Source: Eubacterium sp.
GTDB lineage: Bacteria; Bacillota; Clostridia; Oscillospirales; Acutalibacteraceae
Direction of reading: 5' to 3'
Length of the DNA stretch: 33,812 bases
Assembly (NCBI GenBank): GCA_022511185.1
Contig: JAFLSA010000005.1
Span: 1 to 33,812, forward strand
A model generated the notes under the pieces. That model was not told where the DNA came from and did not search any database. It was given only the letters and a program-made list of their open reading frames with translations. A program made the position numbers and the translations under genes. Positions within the stretch are counted from its first letter, which is position 1. Each line of letters opens with the position of its first letter. Of the stretch, positions 14,119-22,227 are shown one piece after another.

Positions 14119-15372
14119 TTATTCACTTCTCAGTGCGTCAATAGGACTCATCTGTGCAGCTTTTCTTGCAGGATAAATTCCGAAAAACAGACCTACGCCG
14201 CTCGAGAACATAAGTGCTATTACAATAAGCCATATCGTAATATTCGGCATAATATCAATAATCGAGCAGGCGGCAAATGCACCTGCAACTCCTATTGTGA
14301 TACCTATGGCACCACCGATCAGGCACAGAATTACGGACTCAGTCAAGAACTGAAGCGTAATAACACTGGTCTTTGCGCCGAGCGATTTTCTTATACCGAT
14401 CTCTCTCGTTCGTTCGGTAACCGATACAAGCATAATATTCATAACGCCGATACCACCGACTATAAGTGAAATAGCACCTACGCATGCGATAAACGCTGTA
14501 AGAACTGACATAATGATATTAACTATTTCAACGTAAGTGGCCATATTCTGAGCCGTGTACATATTATTTGAATAATTGCCGTGAGCAGCTTTCAGATAGT
14601 TTACAGCAGCATTTCCTACAGCGTCGTAGTCATAGCCCTCCTCGGCAATTACAAACACGCTTCCAAGCTGTGCGTCTGTGCCTGTGATTTGAGTGAGCGT
14701 TGTACAAGGCATAAACAGTGCAACTGTAATCTGATCAGTACCTGAGGAAAACATTGATCCCATTATGCTTGAGTCACCGCCGAGCGAGCCTGCTATAGCA
14801 TCAACGTTTGCAACACCGCAAATTTTAATTTTCATCGACTTGCCGCTTGACGTAACCGTGATATATTCATTTGTAACGTCTCTGTAGCCGAATGCCTGAT
14901 CAGCTGAATTAGTACCTATTACAGCTATGGGAGAATTTGCATTATACTCCTCGTCAGTGAAAAATCGTCCGTATTCACAATTATTTGTAAGTGCAAACTG
15001 AACGTCGCTGTTTACACCGATAAGCATTGCAGTTGCTTCAGCTTCAGTTTTGTCAATAATAGCTCTGCCAAAACCCATAAGCATCGGTGAGCAGCGCTCA
15101 ACACCATTAACCTTTGTCTTGATATTTTGCACGTCGTCAAGGGTGATAAAATCCTTATCAGTTGCCGACGCAGCATCAACGCTGACCAAAACTGCATTTG
15201 AGCCCATATCCTCAATCAAACCGACAATATAGTCTCTTACGCCCGTACCGGCACCGATAATCATAATTACCGAGCTGATACCTATAATGATGCCGAGCAT
15301 AGTAAGAAGGCTACGCATCCAGTTTGCTTTGATACACTTTACAGCGATTTTCAGACTTTCTTTTATATTCAC
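14119..15372 (-). CDS. MacB/FtsX-type ABC transporter permease
   Basis: This 417-residue membrane protein has the MacB-type layout: one N-terminal membrane helix (about 17-45, NWMRSLLTMLGIIIGISSV), a large extracellular domain (about 50-270) and three C-terminal helices of the FtsX domain (about 285-410) containing GGIGVMNIMLVSVTERTREIGIRKSLGA, shown here only by its key parts GGIGVMN and TREIGIRK. These permeases do not span substrates through a channel but drive extracellular or periplasmic adaptors by mechanotransmission. It is 12 bases downstream of a MacA-like adaptor gene and presumably works with it. The matching ATP-binding subunit, normally in the same operon, is not in the window. 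The substrate could be a peptide, lipid or drug and is not determinable. Confidence 0.93.
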   Translation of the reverse strand: MNIKESLKIAVKCIKANWMRSLLTMLGIIIGISSVIMIIGAGTGVRDYIVGLIEDMGSNAVLVSVDAASATDKDFITLDDVQNIKTKVNGVERCSPMLMGFGRAIIDKTEAEATAMLIGVNSDVQFALTNNCEYGRFFTDEEYNANSPIAVIGTNSADQAFGYRDVTNEYITVTSSGKSMKIKICGVANVDAIAGSLGGDSSIMGSMFSSGTDQITVALFMPCTTLTQITGTDAQLGSVFVIAEEGYDYDAVGNAAVNYLKAAHGNYSNNMYTAQNMATYVEIVNIIMSVLTAFIACVGAISLIVGGIGVMNIMLVSVTERTREIGIRKSLGAKTSVITLQFLTESVILCLIGGAIGITIGVAGAFAACSIIDIMPNITIWLIVIALMFSSGVGLFFGIYPARKAAQMSPIDALRSE

Positions 15373-15384
15373 TCTGAAATCTCC

Positions 15385-17154
15385 TTACTTAGTAACAACC
15401 TTAACGCTAAAGGTATCTTCTTCATAATCAGCTGCAGGGGCAGCAACAATTTTGTCGCCTGCCTTTAGTCCGGACTTAACCTGATATGCAGTATTTGAAA
15501 CTGCACCGGTCTCAATCTGAGTTTTGGTAACCGTATTTTCCTCTTCATTATAGAGATATACGTATGAGCCTGTCTTTTCAAGCTTAATAGATTCGATCGG
15601 AACGACTACGACGCCAAGATATTCGCCTGTTTCAATCTCAACCTGGGCATCAAAGCCCACGATGATATTTTCATCTGTTTCAGGAACTGTTACTGTACAA
15701 TCAACACCTGCACCGGTGTCTGTAAGGCTTGAAAGTCCGCTGATACCGGCCATTGAGCCTACGCTGTCAAGAATACTTGATGATGAGCCGCCTGTTGCTG
15801 TAGGAGCAATCGTTGCAACTTCACCGTCATAGCTGCCGTAAGCAGTCTTTATTTTCGCAGGCATACCGACCCTAACCTTATGTAAATCATATTCACTAAG
15901 GCTTACAGTTACTGCCATACTGTCAAGATTTTCAAGCTTAATACCTGTTGAAAGAGCAGTTGTCTGAACGCCTGCTGCGATATCAACTGCCGTTATCGTA
16001 CCGTCGAAGGCTGCAATCCAGCCTTCCTCCATATCCTTCTTCTGCTGACGGAGTGCATCAAGTGCTTTCTTTGATGCATCAACTGCAGTTTTTTGGGCAT
16101 TAACGATAGTTTCGTCAGCCTGCACACTGTAAATAGTATACTGTGCCTGAAGTGCTGCAAGCTGAAGCTGGGCAGCAGTCAAAGATACGTTATTTGAATT
16201 AACGACCGTGCTTGTTATTGCACTAAAATCAATAGATGCAACGGCAGTACGAATCATATTAACTGCTACGTCATTCTCAACAAGGAGATTTGCTGAGTCG
16301 ATTATACCATCTCTCATTGCCTGATAAACAGCATCTGCAACCCTGTCTGCAATCACTTCACTGTCAAACATTCCGCTTGCAATCGCCTCAGTAATTGTTA
16401 CTGAAATAATCTCAGTCATAGTTGCAAGAGTGTTTAAATCATCTGTTAACTGAACTAAATTTTTATTTAATTCTGCAAGCGCATCAGAAAGTGCACTCAA
16501 ATCCGGCATTGACGGAAGTGTTGGTGTATCCGCTACCAGCATTGCTATTGCCGATGTAGGATATGCAACGGTGGTTGTTGGTGAAGCTGTAGTAGTTGTA
16601 GTAGTTGTTGAAGGCTGTGTAACAGACGGAGCTGTTGCCTTCTGAGTTGTTGTCGTAGTAGTCTGCTTTTTCTTTGTTGTCGTAGTAGTTAAAGCGTTTG
16701 CAGTGAGCTTTGCAATCTGCTTTTCAGTTGCTGCAATCTGTGCAGCAAGTGCGTCTGCCTTTGCCTTAGCAGTTTTCTGAGTTTTAACTGCTTCATTGTA
16801 GCCCTTGAGCGCACTGTTATAGCTTGAGCTCAGTTCGCTTATCTGGCCGTCAAGTGACTCAGCATTAAATGTAGCAAGCACGTCACCCTTCTTGACCTTA
16901 TCGCCGACATTTACAAATACCTCTTTAACAGTTGCAACGGTTGCAACCTTATACTCCTTAACAGTACCTGCAGAAACGTCGCCTGTCAAAGAAACAGATT
17001 CATAAATATCTTCAGTAGAAATGGTGTAAAGAGATACCTCCTCACCACTGTTTGACTTTGATACACCAAAGATTGCACCGGCAGCAATTGCAATTACCAA
17101 CACAATGCAAATCGGTACAATTATTTTTGTTTTACTTTTCTTTACAGTAGCCAT
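15385..17154 (-). CDS. Efflux membrane-fusion/adaptor protein (MacA/HlyD-like) with Thr-rich insert
   Basis: This 589-residue protein has an N-terminal membrane anchor (about 10-31, no lipobox), the first half of a biotinyl-lipoyl domain (VKEVFVNVGDKVKKGDVLATF, about 76-96, shown by VNVGDKVKKG), a coiled-coil hairpin beginning near 105 and interrupted by a threonine-rich linker (about 155-197) and a helical segment, then the returning coil (about 320-375), lipoyl second half and beta-barrel with a C-terminal membrane-proximal domain. Typical MacA-like adaptors are 370-450 residues, so the insert accounts for most of the extra length. The protein would be exposed outside the membrane and would pair with the downstream MacB-type permease. 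The gene has a strong promoter at 17211-17239. The Thr-rich insert may be a flexible or glycosylated spacer through the cell wall; this is inference. Confidence 0.85.
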   Translation of the reverse strand: MATVKKSKTKIIVPICIVLVIAIAAGAIFGVSKSNSGEEVSLYTISTEDIYESVSLTGDVSAGTVKEYKVATVATVKEVFVNVGDKVKKGDVLATFNAESLDGQISELSSSYNSALKGYNEAVKTQKTAKAKADALAAQIAATEKQIAKLTANALTTTTTKKKQTTTTTTQKATAPSVTQPSTTTTTTTASPTTTVAYPTSAIAMLVADTPTLPSMPDLSALSDALAELNKNLVQLTDDLNTLATMTEIISVTITEAIASGMFDSEVIADRVADAVYQAMRDGIIDSANLLVENDVAVNMIRTAVASIDFSAITSTVVNSNNVSLTAAQLQLAALQAQYTIYSVQADETIVNAQKTAVDASKKALDALRQQKKDMEEGWIAAFDGTITAVDIAAGVQTTALSTGIKLENLDSMAVTVSLSEYDLHKVRVGMPAKIKTAYGSYDGEVATIAPTATGGSSSSILDSVGSMAGISGLSSLTDTGAGVDCTVTVPETDENIIVGFDAQVEIETGEYLGVVVVPIESIKLEKTGSYVYLYNEEENTVTKTQIETGAVSNTAYQVKSGLKAGDKIVAAPAADYEEDTFSVKVVTK

Positions 17155-17210
17155 AAAACTAACCTCTGCTTTATCTAATTAATATAATTTATAGATCATA
17201 TTGCAAGATA

Positions 17211-17239
17211 AGTATAATTCCATTTTGTATAATTGTCAA
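17211..17239 (-). promoter_or_regulatory. Promoter of the efflux adaptor/permease operon
   Basis: On the minus strand a perfect -35 TTGACA (17234-17239), 17 bases, then TATACT (17211-17216). The predicted leader is about 50 bases. The purine operon's last gene ends just upstream (17276) without a clear terminator, so read-through could add to expression. Confidence 0.75.
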
Positions 17240-17275
17240 TAACAATTTGTAAATTTTGCTTTTTTATTCACATAA

Positions 17276-18550
17276 TTATTGGATGTTTAATGCTTTTTGT
17301 CCGATATCTTTTCTGTAATGAGCATTTTCAAAATTAATTTTTTCAACAGCTTTGTAGGATTTTTCAAGAGCCTCCTCAAGAGTAGCACCTAAAGCAGTAA
17401 CGCCAAGCACACGTCCGCCTGAAGTTACAAGCTTGCCGTCCTTGATTGCCGTACCTGCGTGATAAACAGTTACCCCTTCAAACTGTCCGTCTGTAAGTCC
17501 TGTGATTTCAATTCCCTTCGGATATGATTTCGGATAACCGCCTGATGCCATAATTACGCAAGTGCACGCCTCGTCAGACCATTCTATGTCAAGCTCTGAA
17601 AGAGTTTCATTATTTATCGCCTCAAAGATATCCATAATATCAGTCTTAAGTCTAGGGAGAACGACTTGAGTTTCAGGGTCACCGAAACGGCAGTTATACT
17701 CAATAACCTTCGGTCCTTTTGGAGTAATCATCAGTCCGAAATAAAGACAGCCTTTGAATGTTCTTCCCTCAGAATTCATTGCATTGATTGTAGGGATAAA
17801 TATTTTTTCCATACATTCCTTTGCAACTTCGTCGGTATAATGCGGGTTTGGTGAAACAGTACCCATACCGCCTGTATTAAGTCCCTTATCGCCGTCAAGT
17901 GCTCTTTTATGATCCATTGAGGATACCATAGGCTTAACGCATTTTCCGTCTGTGAATGCGAGAACAGATACTTCCGGACCTGTGAGAAATTCTTCAACGA
18001 CAACGTTGTTTCCCGATGCGCCGAAAATCTTATCCTCCATAATTTCCTTAACACCTGCAATTGCTTCGTCAAGTGTTTCAGGGATAATTACGCCCTTTCC
18101 GAGTGCAAGTCCGTCCGCCTTGATAACGGCAGGAAATTCGTTCTTTTCTTTGAGGTATGCTATAACCTCGTCGGCATTGTCAAATACCTTGTATTCAGCA
18201 GTAGGTATATTATACTTAAGCATCAGATCCTTTGAAAAAACCTTTGAGCCTTCAATAATTGCGGCGCTTGCAGTCGGTCCGAAGGTCTTGAAGCCCTCAG
18301 CATTAAGTGCATCAACCATACCTGCAACAAGCGGATCATCAGGTGCAACTACAACAAAATCAGCCTTGATTTCCTTTGCGAGCTTAACTACTCCGTCAAT
18401 ATCAGTTGCTGAAACGTCATAGCACTCAGCATCGTATGAAATACCGCCGTTACCGGGACAGCAGGCAATGCTGTCAACCTTTTTTGATTCCTTTATTTTT
18501 CTAATAAGAGCGTGCTCTCTGCCGCCGCCTCCTACTACTAATACCTTCAT
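17276..18550 (-). CDS. purD: Phosphoribosylamine--glycine ligase (GAR synthetase)
   Basis: This 424-residue ATP-grasp enzyme joins glycine to phosphoribosylamine, the second step of purine synthesis. It begins MKVLVVGGGGREHAL, the family N-terminus, followed by SKVFSKDLMLKYNIPTA, KADGLALGKGV (ATP-grasp) and the late GDPETQVVLPRL segment with the metal-binding region. Length is normal. The start is ATG at 18550 with a perfect AGGAGG seven bases upstream; the frame is open 15 codons further (to 18595) but that stretch overlaps an intergenic hairpin and has no ribosome site. It is the last gene of the purE-M-N-O-D operon. Confidence 0.97.
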   Translation of the reverse strand: MKVLVVGGGGREHALIRKIKESKKVDSIACCPGNGGISYDAECYDVSATDIDGVVKLAKEIKADFVVVAPDDPLVAGMVDALNAEGFKTFGPTASAAIIEGSKVFSKDLMLKYNIPTAEYKVFDNADEVIAYLKEKNEFPAVIKADGLALGKGVIIPETLDEAIAGVKEIMEDKIFGASGNNVVVEEFLTGPEVSVLAFTDGKCVKPMVSSMDHKRALDGDKGLNTGGMGTVSPNPHYTDEVAKECMEKIFIPTINAMNSEGRTFKGCLYFGLMITPKGPKVIEYNCRFGDPETQVVLPRLKTDIMDIFEAINNETLSELDIEWSDEACTCVIMASGGYPKSYPKGIEITGLTDGQFEGVTVYHAGTAIKDGKLVTSGGRVLGVTALGATLEEALEKSYKAVEKINFENAHYRKDIGQKALNIQ

Positions 18551-18577
18551 ATTTATACCTCCTGTAAAAATGCGTTT

Positions 18578-18598
18578 AGGGTGACATAAAGTCACCCT
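18578..18598. other. Hairpin between purO and purD
   Basis: A perfect 8-bp stem, AGGGTGAC (18578-18585) with GTCACCCT (18591-18598), has a 5-base loop and no U tract on the minus strand. It lies inside the purine operon, so it more likely tunes message stability or purD expression than ends transcription. Confidence 0.5.
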
Positions 18599-18602
18599 GT
18601 CT

Positions 18603-19304
18603 TTATTTATTCTTGTTAATTATTCTTGTTTCCTCTTCATTTGTTTCAAGATTAATGAAACGAGTGAAAAGTGAAACCTTGTTATCCTCATTGAGATTAT
18701 CCCAAATCATATTTGTAAAGGTGTCGATATCTCCGTCAATTTCAACAGGAGTTGGCTCACCCTCAAATGACGGAATGGGATCGCCGTCACATTTATACGT
18801 GTGAATAAAATGGCCGAGACCTGCCTGTGCCGGATATTCAAAGAAAAATCTAAGGCACTCAGGCTTGCCCATATTCGATTTAAGAATTGAGAGATTGTAG
18901 TCGCCGTTTGGCTTAACAACGCCTGAAATTCTCGGTGTATAGTTCGGTGCATCAGGCTCAAACTCTCTTGTTAAAAGAGCGTGACGGTAGCAGTGACCCT
19001 CACTCATATGGTCGTAAATCGTATCTGTCTGGTCACCGTTTGTAACGATTGTCTTGCCGTCAAGCTTAAGTACGGGATTATAAATAATAAGGGACGGATC
19101 CTCCATTTTTGACTCGTCAAATGCTTTTGTGCGAATACCGCCTCTGTCATTTTCCTCAAATATACGGTTACGGCTGTTTACACTTCTGCCCATAATGAAA
19201 TATGCGATAACAGCATTTTTTCCGTCTTTGGATTTACCGAGAACTATACCGCGTCCCGGGTATGTGTTTGTGCTGAGTTCCTTTTCAAGAGTTGTAATTT
19301 CCAT
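18603..19304 (-). CDS. purO: IMP cyclohydrolase, PurO type
   Basis: This 233-residue protein matches the PurO family of IMP cyclohydrolases, which close the ring of formyl-AICAR to give IMP, the last step of purine synthesis. It has the N-terminal YPGRGIVLGKSKDGKNAVIAY region (seen as YPGRGIVLG and AYFIMGRS), then SRNRIF and the central SEGHCYRHAL segment. PurO was first described in archaea; in most bacteria this step is done by the C-terminal-independent PurH bifunctional enzyme. Its place between purN and purD supports the role and suggests that a separate AICAR formyltransferase is encoded elsewhere. The start ATG follows a GAGGTGAGAAA site and lies 9 bases after purN. Confidence 0.85.
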   Translation of the reverse strand: MEITTLEKELSTNTYPGRGIVLGKSKDGKNAVIAYFIMGRSVNSRNRIFEENDRGGIRTKAFDESKMEDPSLIIYNPVLKLDGKTIVTNGDQTDTIYDHMSEGHCYRHALLTREFEPDAPNYTPRISGVVKPNGDYNLSILKSNMGKPECLRFFFEYPAQAGLGHFIHTYKCDGDPIPSFEGEPTPVEIDGDIDTFTNMIWDNLNEDNKVSLFTRFINLETNEEETRIINKNK

Positions 19305-19313
19305 TTTCTCACC

Positions 19314-19937
19314 TCAAATAATTTCTGTTTTATTGCCGACTATTTTAATTCTGCCCTGACAGAAAAGTGAAACTGCCTTTGGCAGAATTTTCCACTCGCA
19401 CTGCTCCATAACTCTTTTTTGCAGAGTCTCGGGTGTATCGTCGTTATTAACCTCAATAGCCTTCTGAATTATAATCGGCCCTGCATCGCAGTCCTCTGTC
19501 ACAAAGTGAACGGTTGCACCTGTGAGCTTAACTCCGCTGTCAAGCACCGCCTGATGAACTCTCAGTCCGTAAAAGCCTTTACCGCAAAATGAAGGAATAA
19601 GCGCCGGGTGAACGTTCATCATTTTGCCTTCAAACGCTTCGACAACCTGTTCATCAAGAATTGTCATAAAGCCTGCATAAACCACAAGGTCGGCTTTTTC
19701 TTCTATAAGTACATCCCTGACAGCTTTTGTATATGAGCGAATGTCATCATAATCTTTGCGGGGAATGACACGTGTCTGTATACCGTTATTTTTTGCTCTT
19801 TCCAAAGCGTAAGCATCAGGGTTTGAGGAAATAACACATGTGAGCTTTCCGCCCTGTATCTCCCCTCTTGACTGAGCGTCAATAAGCGCCTGAAGGTTTG
19901 TTCCGCCGCCTGAAACGAGAACTGCTATATTCATCAT
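19314..19937 (-). CDS. purN: Phosphoribosylglycinamide formyltransferase 1
   Basis: This 207-residue enzyme formylates GAR with 10-formyl-tetrahydrofolate in purine synthesis. The N-terminus [18 protein letters not shown] and the catalytic region [18 protein letters not shown], followed by [19 protein letters not shown] (visible as HPALIPSF and [15 protein letters not shown]), contain the expected Asn, His and Asp of the active site. Length is normal. Two tandem ATGs (19937 and 19934) begin the frame; the first overlaps the purM stop as ATGA, giving translational coupling. Confidence 0.97.
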   Translation of the reverse strand: MMNIAVLVSGGGTNLQALIDAQSRGEIQGGKLTCVISSNPDAYALERAKNNGIQTRVIPRKDYDDIRSYTKAVRDVLIEEKADLVVYAGFMTILDEQVVEAFEGKMMNVHPALIPSFCGKGFYGLRVHQAVLDSGVKLTGATVHFVTEDCDAGPIIIQKAIEVNNDDTPETLQKRVMEQCEWKILPKAVSLFCQGRIKIVGNKTEII

Positions 19938-20971
19938 ACTAATTCAACGCCCTTTTCACCTGATTTGATTTCGCCGACAATTGCTGCCTGCTCACCGTTT
20001 TCGTTAAGAATACGAACAGCCTCGTCTGCCTTATCAGCATCAACTGCAATTACAAGACCTGTACCCATATTGAAGGTATTATACATATCTCTTTCAGGGA
20101 TATTACCTGTCTTTGCGATAAGGTCAAATATTGGTCTTTTAAAGCACTTGTCCTTTTCAATAACGGCAGTAAAGCCGTCATTTAACATTCTCGGAACGTT
20201 CTCATAAAAGCCGCCGCCTGTGATGTGGCTGATTGCGTTTACATTCACCTTGTCCATAAGCGCAAGAAGCGGTTTAACGTAAATTCTTGTCGGAGTTATA
20301 AGCTCCTCACCGAGTGTTTTGCCAAGCTCGTCATACTTAACGGCAATTGTTTGCTCATTAATATTAAATACTTTTCTTACAAGTGAAAAGCCGTTTGAAT
20401 GAACACCTGATGAAGCAACGCCGATTATTGCATTGCCTGCTTTTAAATTTTCACCTGAAACGAGCTTATCCTTTTCTCCTATACCGACAGTAAAGCCTGC
20501 AAGGTCGTATTCATCCTCAGGCATTAAGCCGGGATGCTCCGCTGTTTCACCGCCAACGAGTGCACAGCCTGCCTGAACACAGCCCTCTGCGACGCCTGCA
20601 ACGATCTGAGCAATCTTCTCAGGATAATTCTTACCGCAAGCGATATAGTCAAGGAAAAAGAGCGGCTTTGCACCTGAGCAGGCAACGTCGTTTACACACA
20701 TTGCAACACAGTCAATACCAACCGTATCGTGCTTATCCATAAGAAAAGCAAGCTTGATTTTTGTGCCTACACCGTCTGTACCTGAAACAAGAACAGGGTT
20801 TTTATATTCATTAGCGGCAATCTCAAACATACCGCCGAAACCGCCTATACCGCCGAGCACGCCCGGTATATTCGTCCTTTTAACGTGTGATTTGATAAGC
20901 TCAACAGACTCGTATCCTGCTGTTACGTCAACGCCTGCTGCCGCGTAGCTTTCGCTGAAACTTTTTTCCAT
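19934..20971 (-). CDS. purM: Phosphoribosylformylglycinamidine cyclo-ligase (AIR synthetase)
   Basis: This 345-residue ATP-dependent enzyme closes FGAM to AIR. It has the family N-terminus [20 protein letters not shown], the GGFGGMFE segment, [44 protein letters not shown] and the late [15 protein letters not shown]. Length is normal. It lies 5 bases after purE and overlaps purN by four bases. The ribosome site AAGGAGATTT lies inside the purE-purM junction. Confidence 0.97.
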   Translation of the reverse strand: MEKSFSESYAAAGVDVTAGYESVELIKSHVKRTNIPGVLGGIGGFGGMFEIAANEYKNPVLVSGTDGVGTKIKLAFLMDKHDTVGIDCVAMCVNDVACSGAKPLFFLDYIACGKNYPEKIAQIVAGVAEGCVQAGCALVGGETAEHPGLMPEDEYDLAGFTVGIGEKDKLVSGENLKAGNAIIGVASSGVHSNGFSLVRKVFNINEQTIAVKYDELGKTLGEELITPTRIYVKPLLALMDKVNVNAISHITGGGFYENVPRMLNDGFTAVIEKDKCFKRPIFDLIAKTGNIPERDMYNTFNMGTGLVIAVDADKADEAVRILNENGEQAAIVGEIKSGEKGVELV

Positions 20972-20976
20972 ATGTG

Positions 20977-21474
20977 TTAAATCTCCTTTAGCTTTTCCTG
21001 AAGTGCAGCATCCTTTTCACGAACCTGCTGTGCCATTTCCTGTCTCATATTCTGAAGCTTATTCATCAGCGCATCATCACCAACGGCGATAATCTCTGCC
21101 GCAAGGATAGCCGCATTCTTGGCAGCATTTACACCGACAGTTGCCACAGGTATTCCCGGAGGCATCATAACTGTTGCAAGCATTGCATCCATACCGTCAA
21201 GCACCTTTGCCGAGCACGGAATACCGATAACGGGAAGTGTAGTTGAAGCAGCTAAAACACCGCCGAGATGCGCAGCCATACCTGCTGCCGCAATAATAAC
21301 GCCAAAGCCGTTTTCAATAGCCTTTGAGGAAAACTCATTCGCCTCCTGCGGTGTACGGTGGGCGCTCATAACTCTTACCTCAGTTTCAATTCCAAGCTCC
21401 TTAAGCTGTTTAATTGCAGGCGTAACGATCGGCAAATCGCTGTCCGAGCCCATAATGATTGCAACCTTTTTCAT
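20977..21474 (-). CDS. purE: N5-carboxyaminoimidazole ribonucleotide mutase, PurE
   Basis: This 165-residue enzyme converts N5-CAIR (or AIR plus CO2 in class II forms) to CAIR. The N-terminal [13 protein letters not shown], the active-site VMSAHRTP and the [16 protein letters not shown] and [10 protein letters not shown] loops are present. Length fits PurE. It is the first gene of purE-M-N-O-D, with a TAAAGGAGA ribosome site. Upstream (21475-21537) I see no purine riboswitch and no clear housekeeping promoter. A 12-base palindrome, ACTGTAAACAGT (21503-21514), lies in the leader and could be an operator. Confidence 0.96.
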   Translation of the reverse strand: MKKVAIIMGSDSDLPIVTPAIKQLKELGIETEVRVMSAHRTPQEANEFSSKAIENGFGVIIAAAGMAAHLGGVLAASTTLPVIGIPCSAKVLDGMDAMLATVMMPPGIPVATVGVNAAKNAAILAAEIIAVGDDALMNKLQNMRQEMAQQVREKDAALQEKLKEI

Positions 21475-21502
21475 AATATTCTCCTTTAATTTATAAATCT
21501 TT

Positions 21503-21514
21503 ACTGTAAACAGT
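21503..21514. promoter_or_regulatory. Palindrome ahead of purE, possible operator
   Basis: ACTGTAAACAGT is a perfect inverted repeat of five bases around a two-base centre, in the short gap between purE and the membrane-protein gene. It is not a known PurR box. Its place upstream of the first pur gene is the only reason to think it regulates. Confidence 0.3.
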
Positions 21515-21537
21515 ATGATATGCTAAATATCTCTGCT

Positions 21538-22071
21538 TTATCTGTTTTTTGTGTTCTCAATTAGAAAGTTAAGATTTTGACAGAATTTCTCTTGATTCTC
21601 TATACTAAAAAAATACTTTTTTCCATTTTTCAATGTAAGTTCAACATTGTAAGCTTCGTCTCCGCATAGCACAACCAATAAAAAGCGATATTTTGTAAAA
21701 TGCAAGTCAGTATAATTAACATTAACCTGTTCTATTTCATCATAACTGATAGTGATACGAGGCTTCCAATTTATCGGTGTAATAGTATATCTGGCGATTA
21801 CGAGACTATCATCATTAAGGAATACACCTTTTTTGAGAACACAATAAAATGCTACTGATAAAAATGCACAAATAAACATTATTCTTCGCACTATGCCGAA
21901 TACCGTTTCGTTGATAAAATAATTATCAACACCAATCAGTATAGATAATCTTCCAAGCAAATAATACACAAGAAGAAAAAGTGCTATTGTTATAAAAAAA
22001 TTTTGTAATGGGCCGATGATTGCAGCACCCATTTTATAAATACTATTAAAATATCTAAATTTATATCTCAT
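21538..22071 (-). CDS. Unknown membrane protein, two helices plus PH-like tail
   Basis: The 177-residue protein has two hydrophobic helices (about 23-47 and 61-82), then a soluble C-terminal half with alternating strands (RITISYDEIEQVNVNY, RFLLVVLCGDEAYNVELTLKNGKKYFF) that looks like a bacterial pleckstrin-homology (bPH) domain. The topology fits small bPH membrane proteins of unknown function. By eye its DNA is AT-richer than the purine genes after it, and it has no operon partner upstream. It may share a transcript with purE (63 bases away), as no terminator is seen between them. I do not assign a function. The 156 bases upstream of it (22072-22227) show only AT-rich sequence. Confidence 0.55.
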   Translation of the reverse strand: MRYKFRYFNSIYKMGAAIIGPLQNFFITIALFLLVYYLLGRLSILIGVDNYFINETVFGIVRRIMFICAFLSVAFYCVLKKGVFLNDDSLVIARYTITPINWKPRITISYDEIEQVNVNYTDLHFTKYRFLLVVLCGDEAYNVELTLKNGKKYFFSIENQEKFCQNLNFLIENTKNR

Positions 22072-22227
22072 AATATCTATCTCAATATTTTCCTATATCA
22101 ATGTTTGATAGAAATGTTTTAATTAGACCATTAATTAATTTTACACCAATTGCAACCGATGATAGTAATGCTATTATATATTAATACACCCTGATTTTCA
22201 ATATAGAAAAGTGCCTAATTTATTGCT

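Noticed and set aside
17952-18422. 156-codon plus-strand reading frame inside purD
   Set aside because: Antisense shadow with Ser/Ala/Leu bias and no promoter or ribosome site.
21475-21537. Purine riboswitch or PurR box ahead of purE
   Set aside because: The gap is only 63 bases, and neither the riboswitch core nor a PurR box pair is visible; only a short palindrome is present.
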